From assembly GCF_946479975.1 (NCBI RefSeq), contig NZ_CAMLIX010000162.1:1-11665 (forward strand): 11,665 nt of DNA, read 5' to 3'. The number at the start of each line of letters is the position of its first letter. The stretch's first letter is position 1. The position numbers were made by a program, and so were the translations under genes. The notes below the pieces were generated by a model. The model searched no databases and was not told the origin of the DNA. It was given only the letters and a program-made list of their open reading frames with translations. Below, in pieces: positions 1 to 5,921 of the stretch. The DNA is from an uncultured Flavobacterium sp. GTDB lineage: Bacteria > Bacteroidota > Bacteroidia > Flavobacteriales > Flavobacteriaceae.

Positions 1-89
1 GTATCGGCAACGTTTACTTCTGTAATTTTACCGTGTCCTTTTAATATATGGAACGCTTTATCTAACTTATCACTTAAATTATCAAACAT
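1..89 (-). CDS. ffh: Signal recognition particle protein Ffh, N-terminal fragment
   Basis: Only the first 29 codons are inside the window; the gene continues past the left edge. The visible peptide begins MFDNLSDKLDKAFHILKGHG, which I recognise as the start of the Ffh N-domain helical bundle in flavobacteria. Ffh is the GTPase of the signal recognition particle. It binds 4.5S RNA and signal sequences of nascent membrane proteins and delivers them to FtsY. The NG GTPase motifs and the M domain lie outside the window, so the call rests on the N-terminus alone. The ATG at 89-87 is supported by a good Bacteroidota promoter about 25 bases upstream. No Shine-Dalgarno sequence is evident, which is normal for the phylum. 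The gene is separated from its neighbour by a repeat-filled gap and appears to be transcribed on its own. Confidence 0.85.
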   Translation of the reverse strand, partial: MFDNLSDKLDKAFHILKGHGKITEVNVAD

Positions 90-111
90 ATCATTTTCTT
101 TATTTGAAGTG

Positions 112-142
112 CAAAGATAATCTAATTAGATATTTCAGGCAA
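112..142 (-). promoter_or_regulatory. Bacteroidota-type promoter of ffh
   Basis: On the minus strand TTG (142-140), a 20-base spacer and TATCTTTG (119-112) match the Bacteroidetes housekeeping sigma consensus TTG-N17-23-TAnnTTTG. The -7 element ends about 22 bases before the ffh ATG, giving a short leader. This is the best match to the consensus in the window. Confidence 0.75.
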
Positions 143-154
143 TATTTATTTTTT

Positions 155-410
155 AAGGTTCAAAGGAACAAAGCTACAAAGTGACAAAGGTTTTTTGCAA
201 CGAATTACACTAATTTCCCGAATTGTTTATGTCGATTTTTTTCTCTCGCAGATTTGGCAGATTTAGGGGATTTCTTTTACCAATAAAAAAAAATCTGCTC
301 TATCTACCTAATCTGCGAGAGGAAAAAACTTTGTGCCTTCGTGGCAAAACAAAAAAAAAGCGCAAGAGAAAAAACCTCTGCGCCTTTGTAGCTATGTATC
401 TTTGAACCTT
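155..410. repeat. Long imperfect palindrome of nested inverted repeats, non-coding
   Basis: The gap between ffh and the acyltransferase operon is almost wholly a nested inverted repeat. The outer arms are 155-181 and 384-410, 27 bases each, pairing at 24 positions. Just inside, 182-196 and about 369-383 also match (both share GAGG/AAGG followed by six T on the arm strand). The inner arms are 243-265 and 299-321, pairing at 19 of 23, with CTCTCGCAGATT perfect. The centre, around 270-295, is an AT-rich loop. Between outer and inner arms on the left sits an internally repetitive stretch (AATTACACTAATTTCCCGAATT, 203-224). A 60-codon open frame at 223-405 is low-complexity and follows the repeat, so I do not call it a gene. 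Similar phrases are, from memory, common in intergenic DNA of Flavobacterium, which suggests an interspersed REP- or MITE-like family. There is no clear target-site duplication and no transposase. Confidence 0.7.
351..383 (-). terminator. Intrinsic terminator of the acyltransferase operon
   Basis: Read on the minus strand, GCGCAGAG (383-376), a seven-base loop GTTTTTT and CTCTTGCGC (368-360) form an 8-bp stem with one bulged T, followed directly by nine T (359-351). It lies 33 bases after the stop codon of the MBOAT gene and has no T tract in the plus direction. It therefore serves the leftward operon. It is embedded in the right half of the palindromic repeat. Confidence 0.7.
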
Positions 411-415
411 TAATA

Positions 416-2098
416 TTAAAATTGAAAGTAAATAAAAGGCTGTGAACCTGCTACTGCTGTTGCGTAAACGATCCAGTAGACGAATCCTAAGATTATTGCT
501 TTTACCAATATTGGTGTTTTATCAAAAATAGATTTCATTCCGGTTGTGAATGATTCTGGTAAGAAATGCCAAACGTAGCCGAATAACATTAATCCGAATA
601 CATTTTTATAACCAAGAATAATTGTTTTCCAAAGTTCTGGCTCGAATGTTAATTGACCAATATTATTGATTACCTGCAATGCTGTTTCGAAATCTCTTGC
701 ACGGAAGAAGATCCAGCAGAAAACTACAAAATGGAATGTAATTACGATTGAGAAAAATCTCCATAAGAAATTCGGACGCTTATCTTTTTTCGAAGGAAAG
801 AATTCCATAAATATTTTATGAACTGCCAATGCCAATCCGTGTAAAGCTCCCCAAACAATAAACTGTGCTCCTGCTCCATGCCATAATCCTCCCAAAAGCA
901 TCGTAGTAAACAAGTTAAAATTGGTTACTAAAGTTTGTTTTATTTTGCTTGAAAGTAAAAATGACAAAGCGAAAACCAAAATACTACTTCCAGCAATAAT
1001 TAGAGGCACTATACTTTCGTTGTAAGAAGATATTCCCCAAAGCAACAATCCGAAGAAGAATAAACTTGGAAATAAATATCCTGCGAAAGATCCTTTACGG
1101 TTTCCTCCAATCGAAATGTATAGAAAGTCTTTTAACCAAGTTGAAAGCGAAATATGCCATCTTCTCCAGAAATCGGTAATCGAAGTAGATTTATACGGTG
1201 TTCTAAAGTTGACTGGTAATTTAAATCCGAGTAATAATGCAATACCAATTGCCATATCTGAATATCCAGAGAAATCACAATAAATCTGAATGGCATATCC
1301 GTAAGAAGCCATTAAATTTTCAAACGAAGTATAACTCAAAGGCGTATCAAAAACACGATCGACAAAGTTTACAGAAATGTAATTTGAAATTACCGTTTTC
1401 TTAATTAAACCTCCAATAATTAAAAACAAAGCGTTGTTTACATCTTGTCTGCTTAGATTTAATTTTTGATAAATCTGAGGCAAGAAATCTTTTGCTCGTA
1501 CAATTGGTCCAGCAACTAACTGCGGGAAAAATGAAACGAAAAATAAATATTCGATGTAGTTTTTTGTTGGTTTAATTTCTTCACGATAAATCTCAATAAT
1601 ATAACTCATTGACTGAAATGTATAGAATGAAATTCCGACAGGAAGAAAAACATTATGAAGCGCATAATTACCATGAAACATGTCATTGTAAGTAAAAATC
1701 AGAAAGTTCATGTATTTGAAATAGCCCAAAAGTGCTAAATTCAAAATGACACTAATGACCAAATACAGTTTTTTAACATTGTCTCTGCTTTCTTTATAAA
1801 TAATCTGGCTCAGACCATAATCTACAACCGATGAAAGCAGTAATAACAGAAAGTAAATACCGCTTGATTTATAGTAAAAGAATAGTGAGAAGAGAATAAC
1901 ATAAGTTAATCTCAAATAAAAGGTTTTGCGTAAAAATCCATATACAAAGTAGAAAACCAGAAATAATCCTAAGAATAAACCCGTATTAAATAAGAGTTTT
2001 TCGTCTGGATTGTAAACAAACCAACTTTCAACTTGTTCTATTGTAATTGCACCAAAATTGTGGATGAACCAATTATTAATGCTATCTATTGTTGTCAA
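416..2098 (-). CDS. MBOAT-family O-acyltransferase (AlgI/PatA/DltB-like)
   Basis: A 560-residue polytopic membrane protein of the membrane-bound O-acyltransferase family. These proteins take an acyl group, usually acetyl, from a cytoplasmic donor and pass it across the membrane for O-acylation of a cell-surface polymer. Family signatures are the PVGISFYTFQSMSYIIEIYR segment (153-172), VAGPIVR (195-201), the DFWRRWHISLS block with His315, GGNRKG (331-336) and GGLWHGAG with His407, the usual catalytic histidine motif. Hydrophobic segments run nearly throughout. Between GGNRKG and the WHG motif there are about 65 residues with extra hydrophobic stretches (about 341-356 and 363-383); AlgI-type proteins are shorter here. 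The start is TTG at 2098, one base after the TAA of the preceding gene. No in-frame ATG occurs before codon 130, and an in-frame stop lies just upstream. As recalled, homologues often begin near residue 20, so the exact start is uncertain. The substrate is not shown by the sequence; the SGNH/LysM partners suggest peptidoglycan or a surface glycan. Confidence 0.9.
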   Translation of the reverse strand: MTTIDSINNWFIHNFGAITIEQVESWFVYNPDEKLLFNTGLFLGLFLVFYFVYGFLRKTFYLRLTYVILFSLFFYYKSSGIYFLLLLLSSVVDYGLSQIIYKESRDNVKKLYLVISVILNLALLGYFKYMNFLIFTYNDMFHGNYALHNVFLPVGISFYTFQSMSYIIEIYREEIKPTKNYIEYLFFVSFFPQLVAGPIVRAKDFLPQIYQKLNLSRQDVNNALFLIIGGLIKKTVISNYISVNFVDRVFDTPLSYTSFENLMASYGYAIQIYCDFSGYSDMAIGIALLLGFKLPVNFRTPYKSTSITDFWRRWHISLSTWLKDFLYISIGGNRKGSFAGYLFPSLFFFGLLLWGISSYNESIVPLIIAGSSILVFALSFLLSSKIKQTLVTNFNLFTTMLLGGLWHGAGAQFIVWGALHGLALAVHKIFMEFFPSKKDKRPNFLWRFFSIVITFHFVVFCWIFFRARDFETALQVINNIGQLTFEPELWKTIILGYKNVFGLMLFGYVWHFLPESFTTGMKSIFDKTPILVKAIILGFVYWIVYATAVAGSQPFIYFQF

Positions 2099-2099
2099 C

Positions 2100-3521
2100 T
2101 TAATTCTTTAATTTAAAATTATCGTATGCTTTTAAAAACGCCTGAGTAAACAAATTTCCTTGTTTCTCGTATCCTTTTTTGGAATAATGAACATAATCTG
2201 GTCCAATTAACCCTTGAACTTTCAATTGTTTAATACCGCTCATTCCACCAAATTCGTCGTATAAATCCCAGACGGCAAAACCATCTTTTTGTGCTGTATC
2301 AATAATTTGTCTGGCATAATCATCAATATAGTTATTTGGTTTTCGTCTCAGTAAAGATGGAGGCGGTGTCATTATAATTATTGGCGCATCTATTTTCTGA
2401 GCTTTAATATTATTGACAAACTCACGCAGTTCTTTAATGTAATTTGATGCATCTAAGTGATCGTAACTTTCGTTTGTTCCTAATGAAAAAACAAGTAAAT
2501 CTGGATGCAATGCTTTTAACTGCTCAAAAAACAAAGGATATTTATTGTAATCTGAAAACTTGGCGCCATTAACTCCAATTCCGCTATAGATAATTCCCGA
2601 AGAGTCTTTTTCTAAAACCAATCCGTTTAATTCATAATCTTTAGCTTCCTTATTCGGAATCAAGAAAATTCGGCTTAACGCATTATCTGAATTATAATAG
2701 TGTGAATAAGAATCTGATTCTATCGCTAGAGGAACAAATTCTGACATTGAAACCGTTTTCTCTCTTGTTTCGTTTGTTGCGATTTTTAGCGTTCTTCCCG
2801 CACGAATGTTATTGCCTTTTAAACGATTGTCTCTTTTAATATCTGAAATTGAGACATTGTATTTGTCTGCTATACTTCCAAGAACTTCGCCTTTTTTAAT
2901 CTTATGTGTAATGACTTTTGGTTCTCTCGTCTGAATCGAATTAATCTTAGACGAAATTGCCAAATCAAACATATTCTGATTCTTCGGCGTTATAATTTTT
3001 ATGGTGTTGAATTTATAAGCTGGATCTTTTACATTCATTTCAACTACAAATCCGCCAGTATCTCTCCAAAGTCCAATACCGCACAAACCGACAGGATCAT
3101 TTTTGAAAGGATGAATATTTCTGTAGCTTTCCCAAGTGCGATTAGATTTAAAACGCTCGTTATACGATCCGTTTGTTTTTGCCAATTGGTACGGAAATAC
3201 CAAACCGCGTCCTGCATTACCAAATTTCTGCTGTAGATTTTTTCTGATTTCATTTGTCATCAAATCGCCTTGAATATGCGAATCACCAATATGCACGATA
3301 TTGATTTTTTGATTTTTATTACTTTCGTTTTCTTCTAATTTCTTAAAAAAATCTTTTAAAACTTTAGCGTTATAAATTTGACCATCTACGGGAGTTTCTG
3401 CTGCTGCAGTATCAACTTTCTGAATCATACTTTTAGGTATTGGATCTATGGATGCTTTTGGAGTCTTTTCATTGGATGCAAAAAAAAGGCAACAAAAGAA
3501 AACAATAAGTTTATTTATCAT
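2100..3521 (-). CDS. Exported SGNH/GDSL hydrolase with an internal LysM domain
   Basis: 473 residues. A short N-terminal hydrophobic segment (about 4-16) suggests export or membrane anchoring; it has Cys10 and Cys11 but no good lipobox. The SGNH fold is visible in pieces: block I HIGDSH with nucleophile Ser81, a block II-like glycine in YSGIGVNGA (312-320), block III SLGTNE with Asn350, and block V DYVH with Asp442 and His445. Between blocks I and II, at about 203-248, sits a complete LysM motif (HKIKKGEVLGSIADKYNVSI, then DIKRDNRLKGNNIRAGRTLKI). LysM binds N-acetylglucosamine-containing polymers, above all peptidoglycan. SGNH proteins next to MBOAT genes usually act as the extracytoplasmic transferase or esterase handling the O-acyl group, and I infer that role here. 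The start ATG overlaps the stop of the upstream SGNH gene in an ATGA, and the stop lies one base before the MBOAT start, so all three are probably translationally coupled. Block I and its surroundings resemble the neighbouring SGNH protein, indicating a duplication. Confidence 0.85.
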   Translation of the reverse strand: MINKLIVFFCCLFFASNEKTPKASIDPIPKSMIQKVDTAAAETPVDGQIYNAKVLKDFFKKLEENESNKNQKINIVHIGDSHIQGDLMTNEIRKNLQQKFGNAGRGLVFPYQLAKTNGSYNERFKSNRTWESYRNIHPFKNDPVGLCGIGLWRDTGGFVVEMNVKDPAYKFNTIKIITPKNQNMFDLAISSKINSIQTREPKVITHKIKKGEVLGSIADKYNVSISDIKRDNRLKGNNIRAGRTLKIATNETREKTVSMSEFVPLAIESDSYSHYYNSDNALSRIFLIPNKEAKDYELNGLVLEKDSSGIIYSGIGVNGAKFSDYNKYPLFFEQLKALHPDLLVFSLGTNESYDHLDASNYIKELREFVNNIKAQKIDAPIIIMTPPPSLLRRKPNNYIDDYARQIIDTAQKDGFAVWDLYDEFGGMSGIKQLKVQGLIGPDYVHYSKKGYEKQGNLFTQAFLKAYDNFKLKN

Positions 3522-4996
3522 ACACTGTCTTTTGTTATGGAAACGGAATCAGGTTTGGTTTTTCTTACTGGTTTTGGTTTAGTTCCCTCAGCATCTCTCT
3601 TTTGTCTGAGTACTTTATATTCTTCGTATCCTTTATTTAATTGTCCGTACAACAAATTACCAATAGCTTTTGCTCCACGCTGGTTAAAATGCGTGTAATC
3701 TTTATTGGCTTTTGCAGGAGTTTCATCAACCCATTTAATCATTGAGCCGTCTCCGCCCATTAAGGTATATAAGTTTACAAATCCCGCCTGAGTTTCTAAT
3801 GCGTAATGTTTTTGCGCTTTCATTAAAGGAACTACAGCCGAATCGGTTTTCATTTCCAAATCATATTTAGTCGATTTATCAGCTGTCGATACAATTAATA
3901 TCGAAACTCCAGGGAAAGATTCTTTTATTTTATTTACCGTTTTGGTCATTCCTTTTTCGTACCAAGAATAATTTTTTGTTCCGTAGTTTAAAACGTTTGT
4001 TCCGTAATGTAGAATGATTAAATCGTATTTCAGATTGTTATTAAACGCTTTCATTACATCGGCATTGAACATTGAAATTGGAAGTCCAGAATTTCCTCTT
4101 TGCGAAAAATTATCTACGTGAACTCCTGATCCGTTATCAAAATTAAATCCGTAAATCGGAATAGAATCTGCCTGTACAAAATTAGCTTTAAATGCTTTTA
4201 AATTTCCAGAAGAAACCTTTAGCGTATTGACTAGATTATTTGGCGAAAGCGTTTTTCTGATGGTATCTTTTCCAATGATAAAATTGACTTTTCCTGTTTT
4301 AGAAGAACGTCCGTAAAATAAAGTCGCATTATCCAGCGAAGTAGAATATTTACTTAGACCCGCTTCATATTGAACCCAAGTCAAATTAGATTTGTCATTG
4401 GCAAAAAACACATGTCCGTTTACTCCAAAAGGACTAGTTGGTTTTTTGACATTTAAGTACGATTGCGTTTTCCAGTTTTTAGAATAACTCGATTTTACAG
4501 AACCTCTAGAAGCTGCAGATTCTGAAGTAATAGAAACAAAACCTACTCCGTTTCCTCCAAAACGTTCTTGATAATTGGTACGAACGTCTTGCACGATCAA
4601 ATCTCCATCGGTCATAGAATCTCCATAATAAGCGATTCGAACTTTGTTCTGCGGATTTTTTTCTAACTGATATAATTTTTCGTAGAAAGGAATCAGGTAT
4701 TGATATCCTTTATAATTTTCAAATGTTTCTGCTGGAAATTCGATTCCTTCTGTCTGATCAAAAACAATTTTCTGATTGTTTAATTCTTCTTCGCTTTCGG
4801 CAATACTATCATCGTCTAAAGCAAGCGAATCTTTTGCTACAGATTCTAACAGGAGGCTATCTATTAATATGTTTTTAGAATCTAATTTACTCTCTGAAAA
4901 TATTTTATCCGGAAGGATTTGTTTGAATCCAATAAAAGCAACCAATGCCAAGGCAACGATTGAAAAAGACTGAAAAAAATAAGATTTTGTATTCAC
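3518..4996 (-). CDS. Membrane-anchored SGNH/GDSL hydrolase-like protein, first gene of the acylation operon
   Basis: 492 residues. A hydrophobic segment at about 9-25 looks like an uncleaved anchor or signal peptide. It is followed by an acidic, Ser/Asp/Glu-rich linker (about 35-80) that would hold the catalytic part away from the membrane. SGNH blocks: YYGDSMTDGD with Ser127, a block II candidate glycine in FSQRGNSG (about 298-304), HYGTN with Asn334, and KDYTHFNQRGA with Asp433 and His436. All catalytic residues appear intact. A roughly 170-residue insert between blocks I and II probably forms a beta-rich module. The C-terminal 30 residues are Lys/Arg/Pro-rich and charged. The start is GTG at 4996, directly preceded by an in-frame TAA, so no longer reading is possible and the next Met is far inside. 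The gene overlaps the LysM-bearing paralogue by four bases. By analogy with AlgJ/AlgX, PatB and DltD it should transfer or remove O-acyl groups in the periplasm; the substrate is unknown. Confidence 0.82.
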   Translation of the reverse strand: MNTKSYFFQSFSIVALALVAFIGFKQILPDKIFSESKLDSKNILIDSLLLESVAKDSLALDDDSIAESEEELNNQKIVFDQTEGIEFPAETFENYKGYQYLIPFYEKLYQLEKNPQNKVRIAYYGDSMTDGDLIVQDVRTNYQERFGGNGVGFVSITSESAASRGSVKSSYSKNWKTQSYLNVKKPTSPFGVNGHVFFANDKSNLTWVQYEAGLSKYSTSLDNATLFYGRSSKTGKVNFIIGKDTIRKTLSPNNLVNTLKVSSGNLKAFKANFVQADSIPIYGFNFDNGSGVHVDNFSQRGNSGLPISMFNADVMKAFNNNLKYDLIILHYGTNVLNYGTKNYSWYEKGMTKTVNKIKESFPGVSILIVSTADKSTKYDLEMKTDSAVVPLMKAQKHYALETQAGFVNLYTLMGGDGSMIKWVDETPAKANKDYTHFNQRGAKAIGNLLYGQLNKGYEEYKVLRQKRDAEGTKPKPVRKTKPDSVSITKDSV

Positions 4997-5080
4997 TTAA
5001 TAATTATAAAAGTATAAGGTACTGCATTCAAAAATTAAACCAATTAAATAATTGTTATACTATTGCAGGGAAATTTTTTG

Positions 5081-5113
5081 CAAAGATAGAATAACATTTT
5101 GTTTCTTATCTAA
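5081..5113 (-). promoter_or_regulatory. Probable promoter of the SGNH-SGNH-MBOAT operon
   Basis: On the minus strand TATCTTTG (5088-5081) is a full match to the TAnnTTTG -7 element and is identical to that of ffh. The upstream element is weaker: TTA (5113-5111) at a 22-base spacing instead of TTG. It would give a leader of roughly 80 bases before the GTG start. It lies just beyond the terminator of the upstream haem operon, as expected for the start of a separate unit. Confidence 0.55.
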
Positions 5114-5131
5114 TTTAACAAGAAACTAGAA

Positions 5132-5163
5132 CAAAAAAAAGAGGTTAGATGAATCTAACCTCT
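5132..5163 (-). terminator. Intrinsic terminator of the HmuR-HmuY operon
   Basis: A perfect 10-bp stem, AGAGGTTAGA (5140-5149) against TCTAACCTCT (5154-5163), closes a four-base loop. On the minus strand it is followed by a run of T (complement of the A run from about 5139 down to 5132). It lies about 110 bases past the hmuY stop. A-rich sequence also flanks the other side (5164 onward), which on the minus strand is a T-rich lead-in. No gene on the plus strand would use it. Confidence 0.8.
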
Positions 5164-5273
5164 AAATCAAAAAAAAATAAAAAAAACAAAGCTAATGATT
5201 AACTAAATTTTTGATGATTTTCATTAAAAACAATCTCGAATAAATAAATTATACGAGGTCATTAAATATTTTA

Positions 5274-5894
5274 TTAAAATGTAGTTGTACTGTTTGCTTG
5301 GTATGCGAAATTAAAAGTATAGTACGGTGACTCAGAAGTTTGCGTTGGACTTGCAGGTGCATCTTTGTAATAGCTTAATATTTCAAATTTTGCATATTTC
5401 CCATCATGTGTTTTTACTACAAATACTTTTCCTGCTATAGGAGAAATAATATGAGTTTCTGCATTATAAGAATACCAGCCTTTTCCACTTCCTGTAGGAA
5501 TTGAATAAACAGTAGATGCATCTTGAGCAAAAGTACTAGCAGCTGGAAAAGCCGTTACACTTGCAAATGTACCAGATGCGATACTTACAGCTCCATTTCC
5601 TGTTCTTTCAGGTTCATCAGTTATACCAATTTTAGCCCCTCCATTAACAATAATAGTAGTTCCGCGGAAAGCAATATCCCAACTATTATCAGTTACAATT
5701 TTGTTTTGAGAAAAACTAAATTTTGTGAATGCACCACCAACTGGCTGTCCTTGTCCTCCTGTTTGTGGAGCCGCAAGATTAGAAACTTTTGTTGTTACAA
5801 CTGGAGTTACTTCATTTTTATCATCATCGCTGCTGCAAGATGCTGTGAAAATAAATAATGCTAAGAGCGAAACTTTTAAGAATTGTGTTTTCAT
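5274..5894 (-). CDS. hmuY: HmuY-family haem-binding lipoprotein
   Basis: 206 residues. A lipoprotein signal ends in the lipobox TASC with Cys20, followed by SSDDD, an acidic stretch like the flavobacterial surface-export signal, so the protein is probably anchored in the outer membrane facing out. The body carries hallmarks of the HmuY family: SWDIAFRG (71-78) near the start of the beta core and DGKYAKFEILSYYK (164-177) near the end. In Porphyromonas gingivalis HmuY strips haem from host haemoproteins and hands it to the receptor HmuR. Here the gene follows the HmuR-like receptor by 27 bases and precedes the terminator, so it is the second gene of that unit. The mature sequence has only two histidines (His148, His163) and no methionine, so any bis-His haem ligation must use this pair. 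The size matches the family. Haem binding itself is inferred from family and context. Confidence 0.85.
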   Translation of the reverse strand: MKTQFLKVSLLALFIFTASCSSDDDKNEVTPVVTTKVSNLAAPQTGGQGQPVGGAFTKFSFSQNKIVTDNSWDIAFRGTTIIVNGGAKIGITDEPERTGNGAVSIASGTFASVTAFPAASTFAQDASTVYSIPTGSGKGWYSYNAETHIISPIAGKVFVVKTHDGKYAKFEILSYYKDAPASPTQTSESPYYTFNFAYQANSTTTF

Positions 5895-5921
5895 TTTGAG
5901 AAAGTATTAAATAAATGTTGA

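Noticed and set aside
223..405. A 60-codon plus-strand open frame rich in Lys, Arg and Phe
   Set aside because: It lies entirely within the palindromic repeat, its composition simply reflects the repeat arms and A/T runs, and it has no promoter or start context. Not called a gene.
2904..3698. Plus-strand open frames (2904-3236, 3378-3698) and a second minus frame (3044-3253) over the SGNH genes
   Set aside because: They run through confidently identified SGNH coding sequence, including the ATGA junction, and encode nothing recognisable. They are shadow frames.
5164..5273. A/T-rich stretch between hmuY and its terminator, checked for a small gene or RNA
   Set aside because: No convincing start, stem or conserved motif could be seen. 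It is best read as the 3' untranslated region of the haem operon.
5523..5910. Two plus-strand open frames antisense to hmuY
   Set aside because: Low-complexity Ser/Cys/Asn-rich translations opposite a well-supported lipoprotein gene, with no promoter seen.
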